Positions 28,610 through 38,087 of a stretch of DNA of 64,000 bases are shown piece after piece (positions within the stretch are counted from its first letter, which is position 1; each line of letters opens with the position of its first letter). Where the stretch lies: positions 434,001 through 498,000 of the forward strand of contig CAVVNR010000008.1 of assembly GCA_963749715.1 (NCBI GenBank). Direction: 5' to 3'. Below the pieces are notes generated by a model, which did not search any database, was not told where the DNA came from, and worked only from the letters and a program-made list of their open reading frames with translations. The position numbers and the translations under genes are program-made. The DNA is from Roseiarcus sp963749715. Its GTDB lineage: Bacteria > Pseudomonadota > Alphaproteobacteria > Rhizobiales > Beijerinckiaceae.

Positions 28610-30448
28610 ATGGCGAAGTCACGAAGCGGGCGGGGCGGCGGCCCGATTCCCATCCCGCCTCGCTTGGCAGGGGCCGGGCGCACGTCGATCGCCGATCTGC
28701 TCCGGGGCGCCAAGCCAGTGGCGGCTCCCCACCAGTCCTTCCCCGTTGTCCCTCCCGGGTTTTCCTCGAGCCCGCCGTCGAAAGCCGCGCCGGTCGCGCC
28801 GGAACGGTTGGCCGAAGCGAGACAACAGGCGTTCGAGGGCGGGCGTCTCGTCCAACAGGGGCGTGTCAACGAGGGGATCGCCCTGCTTCGGCGGTCGACC
28901 AAACTCAATCCGCGCGTAGCGGAGCTGCACCATGATCTGGGCGTCGCCCTCATCGCCGCGAAGCGGCTGGAGCAGGCTGCGGAGGCGTTCGGCCTTGCGC
29001 TGGGCCTCAACCCCCGCATTCCAACCACCCACCACTATCTTGCCGAAATCTTCATGAGCCAGGGGGACGATGAGAAAGCGTTGGCGAGCTTCAGGACCGC
29101 CGTCGCGCTGAAGCCTGACCTCATCGGGTCGCAATTTCGGCTCGGCCAACTCTGCATGAGGCGTGGCCAGCGCGCCGAGGCGGCGGTGGCTTTCCGCGCG
29201 GCGGCCGCGGCACGGGGAACGTTGTTCGGCGGATTGGGCGGGGCGCGCGCCCTAGAGGCCGTCGGCGCCGTCGACGACGCTCTCGCCGCGATACGCGCTG
29301 TCGTCGAGACCTATCCGAAGAGCGGAATGGCGCACGCGGTCATGGGCAACCTGCTTGCCCAGTCAGGCCTCTCGGCTGAGGCTGCTGACCATTATCAACT
29401 GGCGGCCGAACTCGATCCGGATATGAGCGCCGCCTGGGGCGGCGTCGCGACCAACCGGAAGTTCACGACCAGGGACGGTCCGCTCATCGCCCGAATGAAC
29501 GCCGCCCTGGCGCGCCCGCATGTCACGCTCCGGGAGCGCCAGTCACTCCATCTCGCGCTGGGTAAGGCACATGACGACCTCGGCGAATACGAAGCGGCGA
29601 TGAGAAACTTCGAGGAGGGCGCCCGAATTCGCGCCCTTGGGCCCCGCCTCGACCGCAATGCTCATGCTCGGAACATCGACCGGGTGATGGCGGCGACTCC
29701 GCCCGGCTTCCGCGACCGCCAGGCCGATCCGGGAGTCGAGGACGCGACTCCCATCCTAATCGTCGGGATGCCGCGTTCGGGAACCACCCTGGTCGAACAG
29801 ATCCTGTCGAGCCATCCCGAGGTCGCGGCGGCCGGCGAACTCACCTTCTGGACCGAGCGCGTCACGGGGAGCGGAGACGTCCGGGCCCCGGCCTCAACCC
29901 CGGCGTCGATGCGCCGGCTCGCCGACGACTATGTGAAGCTGTTGCGGACGTTCGGGCCGGACGCGAAGCGGGTCACCGACAAGATGCCCGGCAATTTCAT
30001 GCGGCTCGGGCTCATCCATCGCGTTTTTCCCAATGCGACGATCGTCCACTGTCGGCGGCGCCCGATCGACACCGCCTTCTCGATCTTCACCACGGACTTT
30101 GTGACAAACCTCGACTATGCGGGGACGCGAAGGGATCTTGTATTCTACATTCGGCAGTACCAGCGCCTGATGGACCATTGGCGCTCGGCATTGCCCCCGG
30201 ATCGGCTCGTCGAAGTAGACTACGAGGCGCTGGTCGCGGATCCCGAGCCGCAGGCGAGGCGGCTCATTGCTGCAAGCGGCCTCGCGTGGGACGACGCCTG
30301 TCTCGCGCCGCATCGCAATCCGCGGAAAGTCGATACCGCGAGCGCCTGGCAGGTGCGCCAGCCGATCTACCGGACCTCCGTCGAACGCTGGCGACGGTAC
30401 GAGCCCTGGCTCGGCGAGCTGCGCGAATTGGCGCCGCCCGAGGCTTGA
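28610..30448 (+). CDS. TPR-repeat sulfotransferase
   Basis: An intact paralogue of the upstream gene, 612 residues from the ATG at 28610 (an in-frame ATG lies 63 bases earlier). Residues 1-60 are a Pro/Gly/Ser-rich leader. TPRs cover about 75-260. The sulfotransferase domain starts with the PAPS loop LIVGMPRSGTTLVEQILSSH (Arg388, Ser389, Gly390, Thr391-392), with ATIVHCRRRPIDTAFSIF as the 3'-phosphate site and WQVRQPIYRTSVERWRRYEP near the C-terminus. Tandem duplication is likely. Function is inferred from the fold only. Confidence 0.85.
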   Translation: MAKSRSGRGGGPIPIPPRLAGAGRTSIADLLRGAKPVAAPHQSFPVVPPGFSSSPPSKAAPVAPERLAEARQQAFEGGRLVQQGRVNEGIALLRRSTKLNPRVAELHHDLGVALIAAKRLEQAAEAFGLALGLNPRIPTTHHYLAEIFMSQGDDEKALASFRTAVALKPDLIGSQFRLGQLCMRRGQRAEAAVAFRAAAAARGTLFGGLGGARALEAVGAVDDALAAIRAVVETYPKSGMAHAVMGNLLAQSGLSAEAADHYQLAAELDPDMSAAWGGVATNRKFTTRDGPLIARMNAALARPHVTLRERQSLHLALGKAHDDLGEYEAAMRNFEEGARIRALGPRLDRNAHARNIDRVMAATPPGFRDRQADPGVEDATPILIVGMPRSGTTLVEQILSSHPEVAAAGELTFWTERVTGSGDVRAPASTPASMRRLADDYVKLLRTFGPDAKRVTDKMPGNFMRLGLIHRVFPNATIVHCRRRPIDTAFSIFTTDFVTNLDYAGTRRDLVFYIRQYQRLMDHWRSALPPDRLVEVDYEALVADPEPQARRLIAASGLAWDDACLAPHRNPRKVDTASAWQVRQPIYRTSVERWRRYEPWLGELRELAPPEA

Positions 30449-30473
30449 CACCCCCAGAGTCGCCCGGCGCTGG

Positions 30474-31332
30474 CTAGCGCGCGTTCGTCGCAGCCAAATC
30501 GGGCGCGCCAACCGCGGGCGACGATGGCGGGATGAACGGGTAGACGAGCTGTCCGGCGACCGAATCGGGCAGCTTTTCATCGATGCCGTACGCTGACGGC
30601 AGCTGATCGCGCGGCAGGTAAGCAGTCCCAAAAAGCCAATCCCAGCAAGGCAGCATGGAGGCAAAATTGCGATTCCGCGGCTCGGCGAATGTGTGGTGCC
30701 AGAGGTGGAAGGCAGGCGTGGCGAGCACCCATTCCAGCGGACCGAACCGCCAGCCGAGATTGGCGTGGATGAAGAAGCCCCAAACGGTCACAAGCAGCAT
30801 GAGGAGCGTGGCGACAAGCGTCCCCTGGACGCTCTGGGGCGCGCCCAGACCGAGGATATAGATCGGGATCAGGCCGCAGAGCCGGATGAACGCGTTGTCG
30901 ATCGGATGGGCGCGGGCGCTGATCAGAAAATAGACGTGCTTGGGATCGTGGTGCACCGAATGGAAGCGCCAAAGAAAAGGAATATCATGGGCCCAGCGAT
31001 GGCCCCAGTAGAAACCGAAATCGGCGACGACAAACGCGGAAAGACCGCGAAGCCAAAGCGGCCACGTGGCGACGGTCGCGAAGAAGACTTCGCGGAACGA
31101 AGTTGGAAGCGAAATAGGCGGCGATCGCCAGTGGAGCGATCAGCACCAGGTGCGGCAGGAAGCTGCTCAGGAAATAAAAGCCCAAATCGCCGATCGTCGA
31201 CTTTCGAAAGATCCTCTTCGGATGCACCGCGAAGAGCTGCTCCAGCGGGACGAAGATCACCGTGAGAATGAAGAGCCAGGCGCAGGCCCTCAGGGCGCCG
31301 AGAAAATAGACGTTATGATAAATCTGGCCCAT
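30474..31332 (-). CDS. Sterol desaturase/fatty acid hydroxylase-family membrane protein (frameshifted)
   Basis: A di-iron membrane hydroxylase/desaturase family member of about 286 residues with four to five membrane segments. The histidine clusters are FYWGHRWAHDIPF, FHSVHHDPKHV and FHLWHHTFAEP. The N-terminal frame (MGQIYHNVYFLGALRACAW) changes near 31098, after YFASNFVPR, to REVFFATVATWPLWLRG and the His-rich part. One indel explains this. Members act on sterols, hopanoids, carotenoids or fatty acids; nothing here decides which. It is convergent with the sulfotransferase gene. Confidence 0.87.
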
Positions 31333-31444
31333 GAACGAAGGCCCCTGGTGAACTGACCGGCGCGCGCGTCACCAAAACAGACGCGCCCGGCCGAGACAAG
31401 CGTCCTGGCCGGGCCCGCCGTTCTGAAGGCGACTGATTTGGCTG

Positions 31445-32291
31445 TTATGCTTCCGCGAGGGCCGGCATTTTGGCGCGACGACGGCGAGCGACCGCGCCGA
31501 GACCCGCGAAGCCGAGGCCCATCATCACCCAGCTTGCCGGCTCAGGCACTCCCAACCCGCCGTGCGAATTGACTCCAGCCAGGAACGCCATCGGCGGCAG
31601 ATTGGTCGTATTGCCGTTGTTGCCCCAGGCGAGGAAACTCAGCAACTCCGTCTTGGCGTTGGCCGTGAATTGCAAGGTGGTAAAGAAAAGCCAACCGTCC
31701 CTTGGCTCGGATTGTGCATGAGTTTCGTTGCATCGATCTCCGCGCTTGGATCGGTGCTGAAATATCCGCAATTCGTGCCGCAACTGTTGTCCGGCACGGT
31801 CGGGTTGCTCTTGTTGGCGACATAGAGGCCGGCGCCGTCAGTCAACGAGACGATCCACTGATTGGTCGTGGCGCCCGTGAAACCGGTCTGCTGGCCTGCG
31901 CCCTGGTAGAAGGACAGCGTATATGTCGTCCCGGGAACGAGGGCCTTGTCTGTGAAGTTGAACCCGCTTTCGAAACTGGGTTGCCGTCCGCCATGACATA
32001 GTTCCCGCCGGCAGGTACGATCGCGCCGGTCGGATTGCCGTACGTTGTCAGGTAGTGAGGGTCCGCGGGGTTTTTGCCGGCGGTGTTCTGCACGATGTAG
32101 ATGAGGCCGTTGCCTCCGGTCCAACCGAACGGATCGACGCTTGTGAAAGACCCCTTGATATTGCCCGGGTTGGCGACGTTCGCGAAATCCAGGTTGGTGA
32201 GGCCCGGCATTGCCGGGCCACCCGCGCTTGCCGCCCCGGCAGCAATCGACAGGCTGAGGACCGATGCCGACAAAAACAGAGCTTTCTTCAT
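31445..32291 (-). CDS. PEP-CTERM-sorted exported protein (frameshifted)
   Basis: The product has an N-terminal signal peptide (MKKALFLSASVLSLSIAAGA) and, at the C-terminus, VPEPASWVMMGLGFAGLGAV followed by an Arg cluster: the PEP motif, membrane segment and basic tail recognised by exosortases. In between lies a beta-rich domain with LVPGTTYTLSFYQGAGQQ and a Cys pair (NSCGTNCGYF). Two frame changes are needed, near 31988 and 31690. Corrected size is about 280 residues. An exosortase gene should exist elsewhere in the genome. Likely a surface or exopolysaccharide-associated protein. Confidence 0.85.
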
Positions 32292-32794
32292 AAGCGCACC
32301 CCTAAAGCTATTGGAAAAGCGGCATACAGCGTCGCCCGAAAAGCCGTTTGCAAACCGCTGCGACCTATCCCCAAGTTCTGACCAATTACCGCATCGTCAT
32401 CCTAGAAAGGCTATTTTTTCAAGTCAAGGAGAATTACAAAAATATTTCTGAGATCACCCGGCGGATATAACGATTTCCGCCGCCCGCAGCATCCCGTCAT
32501 GGTCGCGGTCGCGGCCATCAATTCGACATTAGACGCGGATTTCCCCGTGCCGCGGCAATTCCGATCTTTTGCATGATGTTATTCGCTCATTTATTTGATA
32601 TATTTCAATAACCATAGGAAAAAGTCCGGCAAATGCGCGATCACGTCTTCCGAGAAACAGAACGGTGTGCTACTATGGCCGTCGCCATGAACCGACCGGC
32701 GCCAAATCAAAGGGACGGGGAAAGCGATGGAGGCCGCATGCCGCGCTCGCCCAATTCAACGCACGCTTTGTTCTCGTCTAACAAGAGCGAAAAT

Positions 32795-32945
32795 GGAGAA
32801 AACTTTTTGGCCCCAGGGGGTCGGCGCAGCCCTTTGATAAGGCTCAATTCGGACAAGGAAATCCAAGGAAATCATAGCCTTTTTCTTGGAAAAATTTGGT
32901 CTGGGCTTGGCCCGGCTTGGCCCGGCTTTGTCAAATTTGGAGAGA
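32795..32945 (+). repeat. Dispersed intergenic repeat, copy A
   Basis: About 150 bases share order and content with the reverse complement of 46558-46705. Matching blocks are AGGGGGTCGGCG (32814-32825), AAGGCTCAATTCGG (32839-32852), AAGGAAATCCAAG (32855-32867), then a TTTGG-rich stretch and repeated GGCTTGGCCCGG. Similarity is roughly 70-80 percent by eye with short gaps. Neither copy encodes a credible protein. Confidence 0.75.
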
Positions 32946-33010
32946 ATTTGGCCGCCGCCCGGTCGCCGGCGCGGGACGATCCTGCAGAATCCGCTTGCCG
33001 AACAAGGCGT

Positions 33011-33040
33011 GAACAACTAGGGTTTGTTCGCGATTTGTTT
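33011..33040 (+). promoter_or_regulatory. Probable LexA (SOS) operator of lexA
   Basis: GTTCGCGATTTGTTT at 33026-33040 is GTTC-N7-GTTT, one base off the alphaproteobacterial LexA direct-repeat box GTTC-N7-GTTC. Overlapping it, GAAC at 33011-33014 and GTTT at 33022-33025 form a second half-site pair with the same 7-base spacing. The site lies 74-103 bases upstream of the lexA ATG at 33114, fitting autorepression. Role inferred from consensus and position. Confidence 0.65.
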
Positions 33041-33113
33041 ACTCCGAGTCGCGACTCTTGAGCGAAACCATGTATCGGCGGCGAATCATGAGCGGGCCGT
33101 CTGGAGAACAATC

Positions 33114-33819
33114 ATGCTGACCAAGAAGCAGAGCGAGCTCCTGCGCTTCATCCATGAGCGCCTCCAGGAGTCGGGCGTGCCGCCGTCCTTCGACGAAATG
33201 AAGGAAGCGCTCGATTTGCGCTCGAAATCCGGAATTCATCGCCTGATTATGGCGCTCGAGGAGCGCGGCTTCATCCGGCGGCTCGCCAATCGCGCCAGAG
33301 CCATCGAAGTCCTGCGGCTGCCCAAATTCGGCGACGGTCTCGACCCCGAGGGCGCAGCGGTTCTCGCCGAGCGTCATCCCCGGCAATCTCGGGCGCCTCC
33401 GGCCCCAGGCGCCGTCCCGCGACGCCGACGACCGCCACGCGGTGATGGTGCCCCTGATGGGCCGGATCGCCGCCGGCACCCCGATCTCGGCCATCCAGAC
33501 CCGGGTGCAGACCTTCGCCATGCCGCCCGAGTTTCTCGGCGGCGGCGAGCATTTCGCGCTCGAGGTGCGCGGCAACTCGATGATCGAGGCCGGAATTTTC
33601 GAGAACGATACGGTTATCATCCGCAAGCAGGACACCGCCGAGACCGGCGATATCGTGGTCGCGCTGATCGATGAGGAGGAGGCGACGCTCAAGCGATTGC
33701 GCAAGCGCGGCGCCTCGATTGCGCTCGAGGCCGCGAACCCGGCCTACGAAACGCGCATTTTCGGTCCGGACCGGGTTCGCGTTCAAGGCAAGATGGTGAG
33801 CCTGCTCCGCCGTTACTGA
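33114..33819 (+). CDS. lexA: SOS repressor LexA (frameshifted in linker)
   Basis: LexA represses DNA-damage genes and cleaves itself when stimulated by RecA. The N-terminal winged helix-turn-helix (about residues 1-65) reads MLTKKQSELLRFIHERLQE, PPSFDEMKEALDLRSKSGI and RLIMALEERGFIRRL. Within the linker, between about 33360 and 33440, one base shifts the frame. The C-terminal peptidase then reads PLMGRIAAGTPISAIQ with the Ala-Gly cleavage site, the catalytic Ser in EVRGNSMIEAGI and the Lys in VALIDEEEATLKRL. Corrected length is 234 residues, as expected. Start ATG at 33114. Confidence 0.95.
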
Positions 33820-34259
33820 TCAGGCGGTCGCGGACGAAAGAGGAGGCCGGCAGAACGCGGCGCCAGGGAGGTCGCTCCAATTCGCGTTCTTGCCGGCCAG
33901 CCCTGCGAGTCCCGGGAGGTGCGGCGGAACCCGGCGCCCGCGGGGCGTCTCTTTCAGCAAGGCGCTGACGGACAGACGAAAGGATACCTCGATGCGCCAA
34001 TAGCGCAACAATAAAACGAGCATTCAGTTCAATCGCATGGTATTTACCTCAACGAATTCAGTTAACTCTTACGTTACGTAATGGCCGTTCGTTAGAATAG
34101 GCTGATTTATACATATGACAACTTGCGTGGAATCAACCATATATTTTAACCGACGCGGAGGCATGGCGATTGTATCGCGCTCAGCGCCCTGCCGACGCCC
34201 GTGCGGCGCCCCTTGCTTGCCCCTCGCCGGTAAGTCAGCATGCCGCGAGGAGGTGATTC
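33820..34259. other. Intergenic region, partly AT-rich
   Basis: The 440 bases between lexA and scpA hold no gene I can support. The stretch 34020-34155 is notably AT-rich with TATA-like strings and may contain the scpA promoter. A 67-codon minus-strand frame (33820-34023, starting MLVLLLRYWRIEV) has no recognisable family. This is also one end of a place where the usual nagZ-scpA linkage is broken. Confidence 0.4.
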
Positions 34260-35066
34260 GTGGCGGGAGCGGACGCGTTTGGCGTCGACTTTGACCTGGT
34301 CCAGGCTGCGGGCGAACCTGCTTTCACCGTCGATCTCGATGGTTTCGAAGGCCCGCTGGATCTGTTGCTGGAGCTCGCCCGGCGGCAGAAAGTCGACCTC
34401 GCCCGCATCTCGATTCTGGCGCTCGCCGAGCAGTACCTCGGGTTCATCGAGGCGGCGCGCAAACTGCGCCTTGAGCTCGCCGCCGACTATCTCGTCATGG
34501 CCGCGTGGCTCGCCTTCCTGAAGTCTCGTCTGCTTCTTCCCGCCCCCCCGCAGCCGACGGATCTGGACGCTTCCGCGCTCGCCGAGGCTCTCGCCCGACG
34601 CCTGCGCGCGCTGGCCGCGATTCGTGAGGCTGGCGAATTCTTGATCAGTCGGCCTCGCCTCGGCCGCGACTTCTTCGCCAGAGGGGAGCCGGAGCGGGTC
34701 GAGACGTCTCGGCGCACGAGTTACGAGGCCAGCCTCTATGACCTGCTGGCGGCTTACGCTCGGCAGGCTCAGCGACACGCGCGTGCTCGCGTGCGCTTCA
34801 AAGCGCGTGACGTCTGGTCGCTCGCCGAGGCGCGTCAGGCGTTGACCCGTCTGGTCGGCGGACAATCCGACTGGAAGGCTTTCGACGATTTTCTGCTCGA
34901 GGCCTGCGCCGATTCCCAGATGCGCCGCAGCGCGCGCGCCTCCGCCTTTTCCGCTTCGCTCGAGCTTGCGCGAGAGGGCAGCATCGAGATGCGCCAGGAG
35001 AGGGCCTTCGCGCCGCTCTGGCTCCGCTCCGTTGGCCCCCGTTCCGCCGAGGAGCGCGCCGCTTGA
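34260..35066 (+). CDS. scpA: Segregation and condensation protein A
   Basis: ScpA is the kleisin of the bacterial SMC-ScpAB condensin. The 268-residue protein has the family N-terminus FTVDLDGFEGPLDLLLELAR followed by RQKVDLARISILALAEQYL and LAADYLVMAAWLAFLKSRLL, which bind the SMC neck. The C-terminal winged helix that would bind the SMC head is around 190-250. The start is a GTG at 34260, with a GAGGAGG Shine-Dalgarno sequence shortly before. scpB follows 85 bases later. Confidence 0.94.
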   Translation: MAGADAFGVDFDLVQAAGEPAFTVDLDGFEGPLDLLLELARRQKVDLARISILALAEQYLGFIEAARKLRLELAADYLVMAAWLAFLKSRLLLPAPPQPTDLDASALAEALARRLRALAAIREAGEFLISRPRLGRDFFARGEPERVETSRRTSYEASLYDLLAAYARQAQRHARARVRFKARDVWSLAEARQALTRLVGGQSDWKAFDDFLLEACADSQMRRSARASAFSASLELAREGSIEMRQERAFAPLWLRSVGPRSAEERAA

Positions 35067-35151
35067 CCGCTTCTCGCGCGCCCGTCCACCGCTCCCGTGC
35101 CGCCGACCGCTTGGGGGCGCAGCGGTCTTTCCTGTTTCAGAGAGGCGCTTC

Positions 35152-35853
35152 ATGAGCCGCACCGATAATATCGCCCAATTGTTTCGTCCGCTTGCGCCAA
35201 ACGTGTCGCCGGAGGACGTGCGGATCGCCGAAGCGATGGTGTTCGCCTCTGCCGAACCGCTCGAGGAATCGAAGATCGCCGCACAACTTTCGGAAGGCGC
35301 CGACGTTGCTGCGGTGATGGCCGAACTGCAGCGGCTCTATGACGGACGCGGCGTCAATCTTATCCGGGCTGCAAGGAAATGGATGTTCCGGACCGCCGGC
35401 GATCTTGCTTGGCTCATGGCCCGCGAGCGCGAGGAGAAGCGGAAGCTATCGCGCGCCGCGCTCGAGACGCTCGCAATCGTCGCCTATCACCAACCGGTCA
35501 CCCGCGCCGATATTGAAGAAATTCGTGGCGTCGCGGTGTCGAAGGGGGCCCTCGACGTTCTGATGGAGGCTGGCTGGGTGCGGATGCGGGGACGGCGAAA
35601 AGCCCCCGGCCGGCCCATCACTTACGGAACGACGACCGAGTTTCTGGTCCAATTCGGCCTCGATGCGATCGCCGACCTGCCGGGGCTCGATGAGCTGAAG
35701 GGCGCGGGATTGTTCGATGGAAAATTGCCGGTTGGCTATGACCTTCCGCAACCTGACGACGCGGCGGAACTCAGGGCGGACGAAGATCCGCTCGACGACG
35801 CGTCCGCGCTGGAGCGGAATTGGGCGCCCGTCATGGCGAACGAGAGCCCTTGA
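35152..35853 (+). CDS. scpB: Segregation and condensation protein B
   Basis: ScpB dimers hold ScpA in the condensin complex. The 233-residue protein has two winged helices: EDVRIAEAMVFASAEPLEES and, further on, LSRAALETLAIVAYHQPVTR, ADIEEIRGVAVSKGALDVLM and ITYGTTTEFLVQFGLDAIADL. I chose the ATG at 35152 (MSRTDNIAQLFRPL), since the upstream part of the open frame overlaps scpA and is Arg-rich. A Shine-Dalgarno-like AGAGAGG precedes it. Confidence 0.95.
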   Translation: MSRTDNIAQLFRPLAPNVSPEDVRIAEAMVFASAEPLEESKIAAQLSEGADVAAVMAELQRLYDGRGVNLIRAARKWMFRTAGDLAWLMAREREEKRKLSRAALETLAIVAYHQPVTRADIEEIRGVAVSKGALDVLMEAGWVRMRGRRKAPGRPITYGTTTEFLVQFGLDAIADLPGLDELKGAGLFDGKLPVGYDLPQPDDAAELRADEDPLDDASALERNWAPVMANESP

Positions 35854-35963
35854 ACATCTGTGTCGCGGCCTGTATCGGCTGGCGGCGCCGAGTTTTACGG
35901 CGTCACGAAAGCGCCGAAAACACGGTGAATTCTGGCGGCGATGGTCAAGCCCGTGGAGAGACC

Positions 35964-36797
35964 ATGGTTTTTCGGTTAGCCGTTGGCGTACTCGCCTTCC
36001 TCGGCCCTTGCGCCTGCGCGCTTGCCGAAGCTTCGCCCATTTTGCCGCTTGCCGCCCATCGCGCCGCCTATGACATTTCTCTGGTCGACCCGTCGGCTCC
36101 TCCGCCGGCCACCGCACAGGCCCCGCTATCGGCAACAGGGCTGATCGCTTACGAATTTCGTGGGTCGGCTTGCGAGGGTTACACATCCAATTTCCGCCAG
36201 ATGACTCAGATGGAACGCAGCGAGGGCGACCCGCTCTCCATGCAGGTCAACGCCAATTCCTTTGAAGAGGCTGGCGGGAAGTCGATGCGTTTCCAAATCA
36301 ATTCGCAAGGGGCGCAAGAAAGTCAGCCGGTCGCTGGCACCGCCACCCGCGGCTCGGACGACGACTTGCGCGTCGTGCTGACCAAACCGCTGGCCAAATC
36401 GCTTGATTTTGGCCGCGATGTTCTGTTTCCGACACAGCATATCGAGCGCCTCATCGACGCCGCCAAGCACGGCGGCGGCGCCATTCAGGCGCGCGTCTAC
36501 GACGGCTCCGATACGGGCGCGAAAATCTTCGCCACAATGTCGGTAATTGGAAAGGAAGCGACGAAGCCCGGAGAAGACGCTCAAACCGCGACCGCCCTCG
36601 GCGCGGTACGGCGTTGGCCGGTGGTGATCTCCTATTTCGACGAGGCCTCGACGGATTCCGCGCCGGAGTACACGCTTTCCTTTGACCTCTATGAGAACGG
36701 CGTCTCTGGCAGCCTCAAACTCGACTACGGCGCGTTCGCCCTCCACGCACACTTGCGGAAGCTTGAAATTCTGCCGACTTCAGCCTGCGCGAAATAG
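35964..36797 (+). CDS. EipB-like periplasmic envelope-integrity protein (DUF1849)
   Basis: DUF1849 proteins, studied as EipB in Brucella, are periplasmic beta-spiral proteins needed for envelope integrity. The 277-residue product starts with a signal peptide (MVFRLAVGVLAFLGPCACAL). Family segments are LAAHRAAYDISL, GLIAYEFRGSACEGYTSNFR, FPTQHIERLIDAA and RRWPVVISYFDE. The two Cys known to form the EipB disulfide are both present: SACEGY near residue 70 and SACAK at the C-terminus. Start ATG at 35964 follows a GGAGAG sequence. Confidence 0.88.
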   Translation: MVFRLAVGVLAFLGPCACALAEASPILPLAAHRAAYDISLVDPSAPPPATAQAPLSATGLIAYEFRGSACEGYTSNFRQMTQMERSEGDPLSMQVNANSFEEAGGKSMRFQINSQGAQESQPVAGTATRGSDDDLRVVLTKPLAKSLDFGRDVLFPTQHIERLIDAAKHGGGAIQARVYDGSDTGAKIFATMSVIGKEATKPGEDAQTATALGAVRRWPVVISYFDEASTDSAPEYTLSFDLYENGVSGSLKLDYGAFALHAHLRKLEILPTSACAK

Positions 36798-36806
36798 CGT
36801 CTTCTC

Positions 36807-38087
36807 TCACCTCCTTCTCGGGCCGGGTTGAAAGGTAAGCCCGCGCTGCACGGCGGCCGGACCAAATTTGTCGCGCAGGCTCGCGATCGCCGTCTCGCGA
36901 GATTTCTCGCGGTCGCCTCCGACCAAATCGTCCTCGTCGGCGCCTTCGGCAGGCGCGAGTTCGGTCGCGGCGACCCCGAGCAAGCGATAGGCCATTCCAT
37001 CGGGTTGGGCGTCCAGCAACGGGCGCGCCGCATCGAACAGTCGCGGCGCCAGTTGCGTTGCCTTGATGCCGCCGCGGCTGCGCGTGCGCAGGCTGAAATC
37101 GGGCAAGCGCAACTTCAGGGTTACGCCGCAGGCCGAGAGGCCCTCCTTGCGGAGGCGCGCGGCGACGCGATCGCAATGGGCCAGCAACACGCGCCTAAGT
37201 TCAGCCTTGTCGTCAATGTCGCAATCGAAGGTCGTCTCGGCCGAAATGCTTTTGGGCTCGCGCTCCGCCACTGCCCGGCGGTCGTCGTGACCCTGCGCCA
37301 GACGCCACAGCCGGAGACCGTTATCGCCAAGGCGTGAAACGGCCGACCGTTCGTCAATCTGCTGCAAGTCGCCGATCACGCGAATGCCCATTCGCTCCAG
37401 TCGCTCCAAGCCGATCTTGCCCACGCCCCACAGACGCCCGACGCTCTGCGGCGCGAGCCAGGCTTTCGCTTCCTCTCGGGTAACCAAGGCGAAACCGCGC
37501 GGCTTGTCGAGATCGGAGGCGAGTTTCGCGAGAAACTTGCAGTAGCTAAGGCCGACCGAGACCGTGACACCGATCTCGTCTTCGACACGGCGGGCGAAGC
37601 GCGCGAGCGTTTCGCCGGCGCTTGCTCCATTGGAACCCTCGCAACCCGTCAGGTCGAGAAAGGCCTCGTCGATCGACAACGGCTCGACCAAGGGCGTCAG
37701 CTCCACCATTCGGGCGCGAATTTGGCGACCGATTTGCGCATATCTGGCCATGTCTGGCGGCAACACAACGGCATCGGGGCATAGCGTTCGAGCGCGCGCC
37801 ATCGGCATTGCCGATCGGACCCCAAAGGTCCGGGCTATGTAGCAGCAGGTCGTAACAACGGCGCGCGGCCACAAACCGCCGACAATCACCGGTTTGTCCT
37901 TGAGGCTGGGGTCGTCGCGCTTCTCGACCGAGGCGTAGAACGCGTCGCAATCGACATGAGCGATCGCCAGTCCAGCGGCGACATCGAGGTTGACTGTGCG
38001 AGGAGATCCGCAATGAGCGCAGCGTACTGTCTCATGAGAGAACCGTTTCATGCAGTCGCGGCAGAACCCGCGTGTCCGCACGTCCAC
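36807..38087 (-). CDS. dinB: DNA polymerase IV
   Basis: A Y-family translesion polymerase of 426 residues. Catalytic acidic residues lie in AIAHVDCDAFYASVEK and EPLSIDEAFLDLTG. GVGKIGLERLERMGI is the helix-hairpin-helix of the thumb, and SAETTFDCDI begins the little-finger domain. It has an N-terminal Cys cluster (Cys9, Cys12, Cys23, Cys26: GFCRDC and RCAHCG), a zinc-finger-like extension common in rhizobial DinB proteins. I chose the GTG at 38087 because it overlaps the TAG of the DUF3572 gene by one base (TAGTG). No LexA box was seen upstream. Confidence 0.93.
   Translation of the reverse strand: MDVRTRGFCRDCMKRFSHETVRCAHCGSPRTVNLDVAAGLAIAHVDCDAFYASVEKRDDPSLKDKPVIVGGLWPRAVVTTCCYIARTFGVRSAMPMARARTLCPDAVVLPPDMARYAQIGRQIRARMVELTPLVEPLSIDEAFLDLTGCEGSNGASAGETLARFARRVEDEIGVTVSVGLSYCKFLAKLASDLDKPRGFALVTREEAKAWLAPQSVGRLWGVGKIGLERLERMGIRVIGDLQQIDERSAVSRLGDNGLRLWRLAQGHDDRRAVAEREPKSISAETTFDCDIDDKAELRRVLLAHCDRVAARLRKEGLSACGVTLKLRLPDFSLRTRSRGGIKATQLAPRLFDAARPLLDAQPDGMAYRLLGVAATELAPAEGADEDDLVGGDREKSRETAIASLRDKFGPAAVQRGLTFQPGPRRR

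Larger units (their letters stand above)
32292..33113. other. Long intergenic region with repeat and lexA control region
   Basis: About 820 bases between the PEP-CTERM gene and lexA. It has an AT-rich part (32380-32630), a dispersed repeat (about 32795-32945, listed separately) and a LexA operator (33011-33040, listed separately). A 142-codon open frame at 32633-33061 runs through the repeat and has no protein-like features, so I do not call it. Confidence 0.6.

Noticed and set aside
32633..33061. 142-codon plus-strand frame upstream of lexA
   Set aside because: It passes through a dispersed non-coding repeat and the LexA operator, and has no protein-like features.
33820..34023. 67-codon minus-strand frame starting MLVLLLRYWRIEV
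   Set aside because: Starts like a membrane peptide but continues as a Pro/Arg-rich sequence; no ribosome-binding site or family support.
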